This document shows positions 32,297 to 41,335 of a stretch of 64,000 nt of DNA, piece after piece (position 1 is the first letter of the stretch; each line of letters begins with the position of its first letter). The notes below the pieces were generated by a model. It saw only the letters and a program-made list of their open reading frames with translations. It was not told where the DNA came from and ran no database searches. The translations under genes were made by a program, and so were the position numbers. Source of the stretch: Microcaldota archaeon (lineage in GTDB: Archaea > Micrarchaeota > Micrarchaeia > Micrarchaeales > CABMGC01); assembly GCA_021818925.1 (NCBI GenBank), contig JAKASU010000001.1, positions 194,036-258,035 on the forward strand, written 5' to 3'.

Positions 32297-33052
32297 CTAC
32301 CTTGCGCTCCTGGCGATTCTCTCTAGCTCTACCTTCTTCTTAATGGCGTAGCTTGCCGGGTCCTTGTTCGCTGAGAGGATCAGCTCTTCCGCGAGAGCGT
32401 CGGCGAGCGTCTTCTTGCTCTTGAAAGCGCCGATGAGGGACGAGAGCGCCATGTTCCTGAGAGCCACGTCGAGTCTCCTCGCCGCGCTTATTCCGACAGC
32501 GACGTTGTAGTTTATGCCTCCGTACCTTATTCTGGTTGTGTCCTCTATCGGTGCTGTGTTTTCGAGCGCGCTGACCAGCACCTGCGCAGGGTTCTTGCCG
32601 GTCTTCTTGTTTATGATCTCGAAAGCGGCCTCTACGATGTGCATCACCTTCACCTTCTTGCCCTGCAGCGCGCCCTTGGTGCGTATCACCTTGCCGCCGA
32701 TCTTCTGGCCGGTTCCTCCGCGCATGAGCTTGTTCATCAGCCTCTCTACTATGTTGACGTGCGTGACGTAGTAGACCCTGTTCTTCCTCCTTCCGAAGGT
32801 GTTAGGGAATGCCTTCGGCGCGAGCACTATGTAGTTCGCAAGGCTGGGGTCGTTAACCGAGACCTCCTTGAGGCTGTACTTGCCGAAGAGCAGGGATTCG
32901 GAGAAGGCTATGTTCTCCTTCTTCGCGGACCTTCTCGCGGTCTTCTTCTCCGGCTTGGCGGCTAAGGGAGCAGCGGGGGCGCTCTCGGCGGTTGCTGGCG
33001 CTTTCCCTTCCTTCTTCTCCTCTGCCGGCTGCTCCTTCTTTTCCTCTTCCAA
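32297..33052 (-). CDS. rps7: Ribosomal protein uS7 with acidic/basic N-terminal extension
   Basis: 251 aa. The uS7 core starts near residue 50 and includes NIVERLMNKLMRGGTGQKIGG, ALENTAPIEDTTRIRYGG and YNVAVGISAARRLDVALRN. The first 50 residues (rich in Glu, Lys and Ala) form a low-complexity extension beyond the normal archaeal length of about 200-215. It assembles the 30S head. Confidence 0.95.
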   Translation of the reverse strand: MEEEKKEQPAEEKKEGKAPATAESAPAAPLAAKPEKKTARRSAKKENIAFSESLLFGKYSLKEVSVNDPSLANYIVLAPKAFPNTFGRRKNRVYYVTHVNIVERLMNKLMRGGTGQKIGGKVIRTKGALQGKKVKVMHIVEAAFEIINKKTGKNPAQVLVSALENTAPIEDTTRIRYGGINYNVAVGISAARRLDVALRNMALSSLIGAFKSKKTLADALAEELILSANKDPASYAIKKKVELERIARSAR

Positions 33053-33056
33053 CTCA

Positions 33057-33491
33057 CTACCTCTTCGGCTTATCTATCTTGCCCTTCACCACCTGGAACA
33101 GGTCAGCCCCGTTGACGCCTATTACCCTGTACTTGAGGCCTGGTATGCATCCCATCTGGCCGCGCTGGGAGCCCCCAAGTCCCTGTATCATAACCTCGTC
33201 GTGCTCCTCTATGAAGTTGACCGCACCGTCGTACGGCACGTACGCGCCGACAACCTTGCCGTTCTTCACGAGCTGCACCCTAACGCACTTTATCAGACCA
33301 GAGTGCGGCTGCTTCTGCTGCAGCACGAACTTCGCCAGCACAAGAGCCCTCGCCATCGGAACCGTGCCGACGGGGTCGTACTTCTGCTTCAGCTTGAAGT
33401 ACTTCCTCTTCCACCACTTCTTCAGCAGGCGCTCCTGCTTTCTCTTCTTCTTGAGCTTCAACGCAGCGAATTCTCCGTTTGCCATGGTCAT
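33057..33491 (-). CDS. rps12: Ribosomal protein uS12
   Basis: 144 aa, decoding-centre protein, with LVKNGKVVGAYVPYDGAVNF and the universally conserved KQPHSGLIKCVRVQL segment (equivalent to the KPNSA loop). A second ATG two codons in may be the true start. The stop is 4 bp before uS7; the start overlaps the eL30 stop. Confidence 0.95.
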   Translation of the reverse strand: MTMANGEFAALKLKKKRKQERLLKKWWKRKYFKLKQKYDPVGTVPMARALVLAKFVLQQKQPHSGLIKCVRVQLVKNGKVVGAYVPYDGAVNFIEEHDEVMIQGLGGSQRGQMGCIPGLKYRVIGVNGADLFQVVKGKIDKPKR

Positions 33492-33799
33492 CTATACTCT
33501 TCGGTAAGTATCTTCGAGTTTCCAGGTTCGAGCACAGCCAGGCTGTTTATCGAGTAGGGCTTGCCGCACACGGTGCCGAGCTCCATGGAGCTGCCCTTGA
33601 ACATCACGAGCTTTATGCCGGCGACGTTGCAGAGGTGTGTTATGTCGTCCGTGGCGCCCGCCTTGCCCTTGCTTGTTATGACCACAAGCTTGGCCCTGTT
33701 GCTGTGCACCGCCTTCTGCGTCTCCGCTGTGCCGAGGGCAACGCTTCCAGTATCCACAGCGAGCCTTAGGTCGTTGTTCAAATCTGCCACGCTAACCAT
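33488..33799 (-). CDS. rpl30e: Ribosomal protein eL30
   Basis: 103 aa L7Ae-like fold: VDTGSVALGTAETQKAVHSN, AKLVVITSKGKAG, and LGTVCGKPYSINSLAVLEPG. It is the usual start of the archaeal uS12-uS7 operon. NusA, which commonly lies between eL30 and uS12, is missing here. Confidence 0.95.
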   Translation of the reverse strand: MVSVADLNNDLRLAVDTGSVALGTAETQKAVHSNRAKLVVITSKGKAGATDDITHLCNVAGIKLVMFKGSSMELGTVCGKPYSINSLAVLEPGNSKILTEEYR

Positions 33800-33875
33800 C
33801 GAAAAAGCGTCTTTCCAGGAAAGAAAAACCGCCGTATAAACATATCGCCAAAAGTATTTAAAGGTTGATAATGCC

Positions 33876-34889
33876 CTACGCCGAGAGCGTCATGTTGCAG
33901 CCCGCCGGCGTGGCTATCTGCCCGCTGAGCAGCAGCTTCACGTAGCCCGCCACCGGTATATCGGCTATCACATAGCCGACAACCGCGCTCTGGTTCGCAG
34001 GGTAGTTCCCGAACTCGATGTCGAGGGCTTGGTTGTTGTCGCCCTTGGTGAGGAAGTAGTACTGGCCGCTCACGTTGAGCATTGCGTATACCCTGTGTAT
34101 TATGTCACCGCTGAAGCTGTCCCTGCTGTTGGTCTGGTAGACTATTATCGGGTTGCTGTAGTTCTCCGATATGGTGGTGTTGCCCACCATTATCTGGGAG
34201 GTGTAGATTGCATTGTAGTGAAGGGCGCCGTAGGTCAGGTTGCCTATCGAGTATGCGTATCTTATAAGGTTGCTTAGCTGCGCCTGTTCCGGAACCGCGC
34301 ACTGGTACACGGTGCTCTGCCTGCCCAGGTACTGCCTTTGTGAAACGCACACTGTATTGTAGAGGCTTACGTTGTACTCCGATTTTGGATTGATTACGTA
34401 TGAGATTTGCGAGCCGTTGGTTGGAGAGTATGCGAAATAGGCGAGGAACTCGCTGTTCATGTTCGCCTCCATCTTCTGGAATGCGGTCCTGGTAAGATTT
34501 ACAACAGGCACGTGGTTCTCCGTAGCGAACGTGGCAGGATTCCCTATCCCATGCAAAACAACGAGATCTCCGCGGTGAAGGGTCGGAAGCATGCTGCAGC
34601 TCGATACCGCATCTATCGGGGCCGATGTCTGCAGCACCACGGTAAGTATTATCCAGAAGATTATGGCGGCGCCAACCGCCACGGCGATGTCGATGGCGCT
34701 CTTCTTCGCCCCTTCTGTGGATACGCTTGCCTTTACCTCGTAGACCAGTATGATTATTATCAGGAAGAAAGTGACGGCCCCGACAACCACGTTGCCGTAT
34801 ACCGCGTATACCGCGATGAGAGCCACAAGGAGGATATATAGGAGCCAAGAGAGCCTTGACTCGCGCTTTTTAGCTTTCCTTGCTCTCAC
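33876..34889 (-). CDS. Signal peptidase I, archaeal/ER type, with large insertion
   Basis: 337 aa. Three N-terminal membrane helices (about 14-31, 33-50, 67-86) precede the serine box SSCSMLPTLHRGDLVV with catalytic Ser99. The S26B histidine box is DIIHRVYAM (His265), followed by FLTKGDNNQALD with the aspartate(s). The protease removes signal peptides outside the membrane. In most archaeal enzymes these boxes are 40-60 residues apart; here about 165 residues separate them, with sequons and two cysteines in the insertion. It lies 22 bp downstream of smc. Confidence 0.85.
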   Translation of the reverse strand: MRARKAKKRESRLSWLLYILLVALIAVYAVYGNVVVGAVTFFLIIIILVYEVKASVSTEGAKKSAIDIAVAVGAAIIFWIILTVVLQTSAPIDAVSSCSMLPTLHRGDLVVLHGIGNPATFATENHVPVVNLTRTAFQKMEANMNSEFLAYFAYSPTNGSQISYVINPKSEYNVSLYNTVCVSQRQYLGRQSTVYQCAVPEQAQLSNLIRYAYSIGNLTYGALHYNAIYTSQIMVGNTTISENYSNPIIVYQTNSRDSFSGDIIHRVYAMLNVSGQYYFLTKGDNNQALDIEFGNYPANQSAVVGYVIADIPVAGYVKLLLSGQIATPAGCNMTLSA

Positions 34890-34910
34890 GAGAATAACCA
34901 GTATTACTTC

Positions 34911-37900
34911 TTACTTAGTATTTGATATTTCTATCCCATACGCCTGGGAGTCGCCGCTGTTCTTCGTGACTCCGAGCGCCGCGTCGGCGTTGACTATCAG
35001 CGAGTCGTTGTGGCTCACGACCACGAACTGCGCGCTCTTCGCCATCTCCTTTATGAGCTGCGACAGCTTCTTCGAGTTCTCCTTGTCGAGCGCTGTGTCT
35101 ATCTCGTCGAAGAGGTATACAGATGAGGGCTTGCACATGTGTATCGAGAAGAGGAGCATGAGAGATATGAGCGACTTCTGGCCCCCAGACAGGCCCCTGC
35201 TGCGGCCGACGAAGTTCGTGTCGTCTATCTTGAAGCTCAGGCCTGTTTCGAGCGGGCTGTTGGGGTCGTCCAGCTCTATCCCGGCCTTGCCCGGATATAT
35301 GAAGTTGTAGAGCTTTGAGAAGTTCTTGTTCACCTCGTTGAATGTTGTCACGAACGCGTTGAGCTTCTTCGACTCGATCTCCTCTATCATCGCTTCGACA
35401 GCGCGCTTCTCGCCCTCCAGCGTGCTCACCTTGTCCGTGGCTTCGGCCACGCTCCTCGCCTTCTCATCATAGGCCTCTGGCGCCTTCAGGTTGACGGCTC
35501 CCAGCGCCTCTATCTTGGCTCCCAGGACCTGCGCGTCCTTCTCCATCTTCTCGCTATCCTCGTTGACCAGCTCAGGAACCGCATTGCTGTAAGCGCTGAG
35601 CTCTGCGGCTATGTCCGTAAGCCTCATCTCCGTCTGGCCCTGCGACACTCTAATCTCGCTTACCTTCTTCCCTATGCCCTCGTATTTTGAGTTCTGTGAA
35701 GCCTGCTCGGTTATGAGCTTCTCCTGCTCCTTGGCTATCGCCTCCTGCCTCTCTAGCGCCTCCCTGCTTGATTTGCTGCTTCTTTTCATGTGGCTCTCTA
35801 CCTCCGCCTTGTCCTCGAGCAGCTCCGCCTTCTTCTTGGCGTAATCCGCAGAAAGCCTCTTCGTCCTTTCGGCGAGATCCTCCTTCTCTTTCATCTCGCG
35901 GTTTCTCTGCTGCTGCGTCTCGGCGAGCATCTTGCTCTCCTTCTGCCACTCCGCCACCTTTATCCTCGCTTCTTCCATCTCCTTGTTCAGCGAGGCCAGC
36001 CTCTCTGCGTCCTCCTTCTTCATGCCCTTGTGCGCCGCCTCGAGCGAGTCCGAGTATGCTTCGCTGCGCTCGCTCTTCATGGCCTCTATCTCCCTGGCAA
36101 GCTTGGACACTTCGTTCTGCACTGATCCCGCATCCTCTGCGAGCTTCTTTGAGTCATTGTCAAGCGAGGAAAGCGACGACTCAAGTTTTGCCTTCTGTTC
36201 TCCGCGCTCCTTGATCTTTTTGTTGTACTCTTCTATCGCAGAGTTCGCCGAAGCCATCTCTATACCTGCCTCTGCCATCTCCTTGCTGCTGGAGAAGCGC
36301 CTTGCGTCGACGTCCTTAGCCTCTGCAAACGCCTTGACGCGTGCCGCTTCAACCTCTTTGAGCTTCTTCTCAATTACCGATATCGAGAGCGACTTTGACC
36401 GAGAGCCTCCAGACAGCACTCCGGCGCGCTCTACCGTCTCGCCGGAGAGTGTGACGTACCTGTGCCTGCCCGTGCCGAGGGACTTTGCCTCCTCTATGTC
36501 CCTGACCAGATAGGTGTTGCTGAATATGTATGCGAAAACCTTCGCAAACTTGGAATCGTACTTGAGCAGATCTGTCAAAGCCTGGAGTCCATTCTCCCTG
36601 CTCTCAGCTTCAACGTGCAGTTCGCGCAACGGCACAAAAGTGGCCCTGCCGAGGTTCTGCTTCTTCAGGTACTGTATCATTGTGTTGGCAACGTCCATCG
36701 ACTCCACAACCAGATAGCTGAAGCGCGAACCTGCTGCGGCTTCCACAGCCTCAGCGTATTTGCTGTCGTATGTGCATAGCTCTGCGACAGTTCCGAAGAA
36801 GCCCGGGTTGTCGGCGAATGCAGACTTGAGCCTGCTCAGCAGCACTCCGTCGCGCGAGTGCGAAGAGGCACGTTGCTCCTTTAGCGCGAGTATCTCGCTA
36901 TCGGCAGAGTCGAGTATCTGCCTGAGCTCCTCGGCGCGGGCCTGAAGCTCCGCTACCCGCTTCTCCGCCTTCTCCTTTCTGGATTTTTCCTCTTGGACCT
37001 TCTCCCTGAGCGCCGAGGCCGCTACCATATCCCTGCTTATCTCATCGCCTATGCCGGCGATCTCTTTCAGCGTGCCGTCCTTCTTCGCGTCGATTAGCGT
37101 CTTCCGCGTCTGTAGCTTGGAGAGCGTCTCCTGCAGGCGAGCGAGCTCCTTCTCCGAGTTCGAGATGCCAGAATCGAGCTCCTTGACCCTCTTGCCCGAG
37201 TCTCCGGGGCTGTCGAAGCTTCCGAGCTTCTTGGCCTGCGCCTCCAGCTCTGAGAGCCGGGATCGCATGCCTGCCACAGACGTTTCGTTGGCCTTTATCT
37301 TTTCGCCTATCCTCTTGATCTCCTCGCCTATATCCGCGACCTGCTTGGCTGTCTCGTCTATGGTAGAGGCGGCTGTGTTTATCTTAACCTCAAGCGCGCT
37401 TAGTTCGTTGCCAACATCGACGAGCCTCTTGCTTACCGCGTCTTGTGACGTTGCGCTGCTCGCGAGCGCGTAGCTTATCTTCTGCCTCTCTTCTGAGAGC
37501 GCTGCGATCTTCTTTGCGTACTCGGCCATCTTCGCCTCCACGCCCTTCTTCTCAGCCTCGAGCTTCGCGATCTCCTTGGCGTAGGCGTCGAGGTTAAGCT
37601 GAGAAGCCTTCTGCCTCTTGATAAGTATGCTGTAGTTGAGCGACTTCAGCCGCTTGCTCATTACTATGTAGTTCTCAGCCGCCTCCTTCTCCTTCTCAAG
37701 CTCCTTCAAGGTCGCGGCCCTCTCGCCCAGCATCGCCTGCGCTGTGCTTATCCTCACGCCCACCTTCTCCAGCTCCTGCATCGCCTCCCTCTTCTTATAC
37801 TCGAACTCCTGTATGCCCGCGGCTATGTCTATGAACTCCCTGCGCTGCTTGGCGTTGGCCTCTATTATCTTGTTTATCTCTCCCTGCGCTATCGTGCTTG

Positions 37901-38291
37901 TCTCGTCTATGTGAACGCTGTGCTTCTTCAGCACCTCGATCACCTCCTGTCTGGTCATGCGCTTCCCGTTGAGCCTGTACACGGTCTTGCCGTCGGCGCG
38001 TATGCCCCTCGTTATCTCCATCTTCTCGTCGCCGTCGAGCTCGATCTTGACGTGCGCTTTCGACATGCTGGCCGCGCCGCGGCTGGAGCCTTCCCTGATC
38101 AGATATTGCAGCCTGTCGACACGTAGCCTGTGCAGAGAGCTCTCCCCGAGGGAGAAGAGTAGCGCGTCGATTATGTTGCTCTTTCCGCTTCCGTTTGGCC
38201 CGACTATGCAGTTGAAGCCCTTGTTGAAGATAACGTTGATGTGCTTGAATGACTTGAACCTGTCTATGCTCATGGATTTGAGGTACAGCAC
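34911..38291 (-). CDS. smc: SMC chromosome-segregation ATPase
   Basis: 1126 aa with the full SMC layout: N-terminal Walker A GPNGSGKS at 31-38, two long coiled coils (about 160-480 and 660-960), a hinge (about 490-640, GTVAELCTYDSKYAEAVEAA) and the C-terminal signature LSGGQKSLISLMLLFS with Walker B VYLFDEIDTALD. SMC dimers organise chromosomes, usually with ScpA/ScpB kleisins, which are not encoded nearby. Confidence 0.96.
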   Translation of the reverse strand: MLYLKSMSIDRFKSFKHINVIFNKGFNCIVGPNGSGKSNIIDALLFSLGESSLHRLRVDRLQYLIREGSSRGAASMSKAHVKIELDGDEKMEITRGIRADGKTVYRLNGKRMTRQEVIEVLKKHSVHIDETSTIAQGEINKIIEANAKQRREFIDIAAGIQEFEYKKREAMQELEKVGVRISTAQAMLGERAATLKELEKEKEAAENYIVMSKRLKSLNYSILIKRQKASQLNLDAYAKEIAKLEAEKKGVEAKMAEYAKKIAALSEERQKISYALASSATSQDAVSKRLVDVGNELSALEVKINTAASTIDETAKQVADIGEEIKRIGEKIKANETSVAGMRSRLSELEAQAKKLGSFDSPGDSGKRVKELDSGISNSEKELARLQETLSKLQTRKTLIDAKKDGTLKEIAGIGDEISRDMVAASALREKVQEEKSRKEKAEKRVAELQARAEELRQILDSADSEILALKEQRASSHSRDGVLLSRLKSAFADNPGFFGTVAELCTYDSKYAEAVEAAAGSRFSYLVVESMDVANTMIQYLKKQNLGRATFVPLRELHVEAESRENGLQALTDLLKYDSKFAKVFAYIFSNTYLVRDIEEAKSLGTGRHRYVTLSGETVERAGVLSGGSRSKSLSISVIEKKLKEVEAARVKAFAEAKDVDARRFSSSKEMAEAGIEMASANSAIEEYNKKIKERGEQKAKLESSLSSLDNDSKKLAEDAGSVQNEVSKLAREIEAMKSERSEAYSDSLEAAHKGMKKEDAERLASLNKEMEEARIKVAEWQKESKMLAETQQQRNREMKEKEDLAERTKRLSADYAKKKAELLEDKAEVESHMKRSSKSSREALERQEAIAKEQEKLITEQASQNSKYEGIGKKVSEIRVSQGQTEMRLTDIAAELSAYSNAVPELVNEDSEKMEKDAQVLGAKIEALGAVNLKAPEAYDEKARSVAEATDKVSTLEGEKRAVEAMIEEIESKKLNAFVTTFNEVNKNFSKLYNFIYPGKAGIELDDPNSPLETGLSFKIDDTNFVGRSRGLSGGQKSLISLMLLFSIHMCKPSSVYLFDEIDTALDKENSKKLSQLIKEMAKSAQFVVVSHNDSLIVNADAALGVTKNSGDSQAYGIEISNTK

Positions 38292-38335
38292 TGCACCACT
38301 GGTCGCGAGTATTCATCAGTTGTGAAGAGTTTAAA

Positions 38336-39403
38336 TTACTTACCCTTGCGCTTCCCGAGCACATGGAGTGAGAGAAACGCCTGGATGTGCGATATCGTGA
38401 CAACTCCAACAAGCTTGCCCTTATGCGTCACAGCCGCTATCCCCGACTCATTAGATTCCATAGATCCGAGCGCATCGACGATGTTCTCGTTCATGTCAAC
38501 GCTGGGTATCATGACGGCTATGTCCCTGGCCCACATGTCCGGCTTCAGCCTCTCCTTCCTCAGTATGTTGACGTATGCGTAGCCGCCCTCGAGTTTCGTG
38601 ATGAGTAGATGCTCTCTTGTGCGCTTTACCGCCTGGTACAGGTCGCCGATGCTGCTGCTGGGGCTGACAAGCACGAAGTGCTTGGTGGCCAGGCTCCTTA
38701 ACTTCACTCCCTTGGATTCTCGCTTTATCTCCATTGTCTGCATCTCCTGCTGCGCCCCGCTGTACAGGAAGAAGGCGATGAAGAGGTCCCAGAGGAAGAA
38801 GAACTCCTTGTAAGCGAACGGCGCCGTGATCATGAGAACGTATATCACGGTCGCGACCATGAAGAGCAGCATGACTATCTTGCTCGCGGTTACCGTAAGC
38901 GCCGTGGCCCTGTACTCGTCGTACTTCCTCTCGAGATAGCTCCTGAACACCCTGCCGCCGTCAGTCGGGAATGCGGGCAGCAGGTTGAAGCCGCCCAGCA
39001 GCAGATTGAGTAGGAAGAGAGACTGCAGTATCTCTGTCAGCGCGCCGGGAGGGGCGAAAAGGACAAGGAAACCGAACACCGCTCCGAGAAGCAGGCTCAT
39101 CAGCGGGCCCGCGATGGAGATGTTGAACTCGAGGTCCGGGCTCAGGCTCGAGACGTCTATTATGGATGCGCCTCCGAGGGGAAGCAGGATTATCCTGCTC
39201 ACCTTTACCCTGTTCTGCAGTGCAACGAACGAATGCGAGAGCTCGTGTATGAGAACGCAGACGAAAAGCAGCGTTATGAGGATGAAGATGAATATGTCCG
39301 AATAAACTCCGATAACGAAGGCAACAAGGAGAAGGGCGGCGAGGGTCCAGTGGAGCTCTATGTCTATGCCCCAGATCTTCGCTATCTTGTACGCTTCGGC
39401 CAT
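38336..39403 (-). CDS. Site-2-type (M50) metalloprotease with CBS domain
   Basis: 355 aa membrane protease: HELSH at 53-57 gives the zinc histidines and Glu54 the catalytic base; the third ligand Asp is in LLPAFPTDGGRV. About six helices cover the first 210 residues. The C-terminal 110 residues hold a pair of CBS motifs (VDMNENIVDALGSMESNES, GKLVGVVTISHIQ), which often bind adenine nucleotides and tune the protease. Such enzymes cut membrane-bound regulators within the bilayer. Confidence 0.92.
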   Translation of the reverse strand: MAEAYKIAKIWGIDIELHWTLAALLLVAFVIGVYSDIFIFILITLLFVCVLIHELSHSFVALQNRVKVSRIILLPLGGASIIDVSSLSPDLEFNISIAGPLMSLLLGAVFGFLVLFAPPGALTEILQSLFLLNLLLGGFNLLPAFPTDGGRVFRSYLERKYDEYRATALTVTASKIVMLLFMVATVIYVLMITAPFAYKEFFFLWDLFIAFFLYSGAQQEMQTMEIKRESKGVKLRSLATKHFVLVSPSSSIGDLYQAVKRTREHLLITKLEGGYAYVNILRKERLKPDMWARDIAVMIPSVDMNENIVDALGSMESNESGIAAVTHKGKLVGVVTISHIQAFLSLHVLGKRKGK

Positions 39404-39460
39404 GCAGTCGAGAGATAGTTGGCGATTAAGTATATTAAACCTGTTTGAGAAGAGAGCATT

Positions 39461-40198
39461 ATGCTTGTTTCCTTCATCAAAAATGTCCCCGCACTGCTTG
39501 TCGATGGGGAGAAAACTCTAGTCGTTGGCGATCTTCACATAGGCATGCACCTGAAACTCAGGGAGAAGGGCTTCTACTTTCAAGGGGCTACTGAGCGCAT
39601 GGCACGGAGTCTGCTCGATGCGTACAAAAAGTCAGGGGCAAGGAGCGTTGTGCTCCTTGGTGACGTGAAGGAGAGCATAGGCTCTCCGAAGTTCGCCGAG
39701 TACAAGGAGCTCAAGACCTTCTTCGACACGATAGCGGGGATAGACACAAGGATAGTGAAGGGCAACCATGACGGAGGGCTCGAGAAGGCAATCGCAAACA
39801 TGGGCTTCAATATCCCGGTTTCAAAAGAGATACTCCTTGGAGGGGTAGCGCTCATGCACGGCAACTCGTGGCCTTCGGCAGAGGCGATGGGCATGCGATA
39901 CGTGGTTGTGGGCCATGGCCACTATGCGCTGCTGAGGAATGGATCCTTGGAGAAGGTATGGGTCGTTTCGGAAGTGACCAAAATGGCGTCGAAAAAATAT
40001 GCGGACTATAACAAGAGCGCCAAGATGATAGCCACACCTTCGTTCAATGCGCTCATAATAGGCAGCGCGCTAAGCCCAAAAGCGAAGAATTATCTTCCGC
40101 CTTTCAAGCACGATTTCTTTGATTTCGAAGGCGCGAAGGTGTATGACATTAGAGGAAGACTCGAAGGAAGCGTAAGAGATCTCACAATGATGGGATAA
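39461..40198 (+). CDS. Calcineurin-like metallophosphoesterase
   Basis: 245 aa with the metal-binding motifs in order: VGDLHIGMH, LLGDVKES, KGNHDGG, ALMHGNSWP and VVGHGHYAL. This layout fits the archaeal YmdB/ICC-like phosphoesterase family found near DNA repair helicases in other archaea. Substrate unknown. It is the last regular gene before an AT-rich accessory island. Confidence 0.88.
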   Translation: MLVSFIKNVPALLVDGEKTLVVGDLHIGMHLKLREKGFYFQGATERMARSLLDAYKKSGARSVVLLGDVKESIGSPKFAEYKELKTFFDTIAGIDTRIVKGNHDGGLEKAIANMGFNIPVSKEILLGGVALMHGNSWPSAEAMGMRYVVVGHGHYALLRNGSLEKVWVVSEVTKMASKKYADYNKSAKMIATPSFNALIIGSALSPKAKNYLPPFKHDFFDFEGAKVYDIRGRLEGSVRDLTMMG

Positions 40199-40231
40199 AA
40201 TTGAGTAATCCATAGATCAAAAACAGGTTCT

Positions 40232-40250
40232 CCCTCCTGGGACTGCCAAC
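40232..40250 (+). repeat. Left copy of imperfect 19-bp direct repeat
   Basis: CCCTCCTGGGACTGCCAAC matches the right copy at 41532-41550 in 16 of 19 positions, in direct orientation. The two copies bracket four small orphan genes. The repeat may mark ends of an inserted segment; chance is not excluded. The 200-bp gap around it (40199-40411) shows no other gene, and a TATA box (ATTTATATAT) near 40370-40382 serves the next gene. Confidence 0.4.
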
Positions 40251-40411
40251 AAAACTACACTATAGTTGATTGACGAGTGTAGAAACGACAAATCTATGAT
40301 GTGGAAAGAACCGACTTAAAGACGCACATGTTTAGAGCCGTAAGATTTGCGAGTTTCTCAAATCGCAAAGCAATATTTATATATGCTCTAAGAGATGTGA
40401 ATAGGGGACAT

Positions 40412-40693
40412 ATGTCAAACGTCGAAAAAACTGCAGAAAGTAAAATTAAGGTTACTGAAGAAGTTTCCCGAATCGTTTCCCCCGCCTTAAAAGAAACGCT
40501 GAATCTGTTAAAAGATAGGATGGTGCAGTTAAGTAAGGCAGAAGGGATAGACGGGGAAACGGTAGAATTTGCTAACAGATATGCCTTGTCTAGTTTGCCG
40601 CCCGGACCACGAAGCAGACTGGAAATTGATGCTCATATAAGAGCAGAAATAAGCGGGGATTCAAAAAACTACAAAAAGCAATGGATGCTGTAA
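40412..40693 (+). CDS. Orphan small protein, unknown function (island gene 1)
   Basis: 93 aa from ATG 40412, chosen because a strong TATA box lies about 30 nt upstream; an in-frame ATG at 40301 would start before that promoter. The protein is soluble and mainly helical, with IVSPALKETLNLLKDRMVQ and a short PPGPRSR loop. The gene is AT-richer than its neighbours. It overlaps the next gene by 13 bp in another frame, the spacing typical for coupled pairs. Confidence 0.55.
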   Translation: MSNVEKTAESKIKVTEEVSRIVSPALKETLNLLKDRMVQLSKAEGIDGETVEFANRYALSSLPPGPRSRLEIDAHIRAEISGDSKNYKKQWML

Positions 40694-40962
40694 TCAGTGA
40701 CATTGTTTTGATTTCTGAAGCACGCGATTTAAACGCGGGTGAGTTCGCCGGAAGAATAAGACGGTGGGGAGAAGAGAGCAAGATGCAGGCTATGGAATTC
40801 AGAGCTGCGATTGAGAGAAACAAAAGGAGCATAGCCGACGCAAAAACCTACAACGAAGTGCTCGGTCAAGCTGCACGATTACATAATGAACTTCACACTA
40901 TAGTCACAGGGCTCCCTGAGTATCTCTCTTCCTATGCAAACAATGACATACGTCACGATTGA
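40681..40962 (+). CDS. Orphan small protein, unknown function (island gene 2)
   Basis: 93 aa, predicted all-helical, with EFAGRIRRWGEESKMQAME and a later helix around LHNELHTIVTGLPEYLSS. It overlaps island gene 1 and probably shares its transcript. No family recognised. The two-gene layout is like that of toxin-antitoxin pairs, but there is no sequence evidence for such a role. Confidence 0.55.
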   Translation: MDAVISDIVLISEARDLNAGEFAGRIRRWGEESKMQAMEFRAAIERNKRSIADAKTYNEVLGQAARLHNELHTIVTGLPEYLSSYANNDIRHD

Positions 40963-41060
40963 GTTCTTAGGTACTGTTTTTGAAGCCACAAACCGAGCTT
41001 ATTATAGTGAAGTTTCTTTTCATATCCTTTCCAGAAGATTTTCCATTCTCTGCCATTCAT
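40953..41060 (-). CDS. Very small basic, aromatic-rich ORF (35 aa)
   Basis: An ATG-started 35-codon frame on the minus strand, 5 bp after the 89-aa gene. It is rich in Trp, Tyr and Lys (REWKIFWKGYEKKLHYNKLG). It overlaps the convergent island gene 2 by 10 bp. The position directly behind another small gene supports it; the size leaves doubt. Confidence 0.35.
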   Translation of the reverse strand: MNGREWKIFWKGYEKKLHYNKLGLWLQKQYLRTQS

Positions 41061-41065
41061 GAGGG

Positions 41066-41335
41066 CTAGTGTTTTATTAGAGATGCTCGTTTTGAAGTGA
41101 GATACTCTGCTAGCCTATCACCATTGGTAAAGAGCTCTTGCGGATCGTATGTCGTGAGCCTGAAAAGAACTTGGTGCTTCAGATCCTGCGGATCAAGAAG
41201 CGGTTTATTTTCAGCAACGAAATCGTTGACTCTCTGGGCTACAACTGGCCTTATAGATGATAGAAGAGGATCCGTAGGCCAGTTTTGCGACTGGAACTTA
41301 GATTCGGTTTTAATTCTTCCATCACGCAAGAGCAC
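41066..41335 (-). CDS. Orphan small protein, unknown function (island gene 3)
   Basis: 89 aa from a GTG start that has a purine-rich GAGGAG about 6 nt upstream. A TATA-like AATATAAATA lies about 65 bp upstream on the minus strand. The frame is open further upstream to a TAA but has no other start codon. The protein is soluble (SSIRPVVAQRVNDFVAENK, DPQELFTNGDRLAEYL), with no recognised family. Confidence 0.5.
   Translation of the reverse strand: MLLRDGRIKTESKFQSQNWPTDPLLSSIRPVVAQRVNDFVAENKPLLDPQDLKHQVLFRLTTYDPQELFTNGDRLAEYLTSKRASLIKH

Noticed and set aside
31381..32343. 320-aa frame on the plus strand opposite EF-2
   Set aside because: Shadow of EF-2; Leu/Arg/Tyr-rich with no motifs. The same holds for long antisense frames at 43807-44715, 4181-5170 and 15283-16311.
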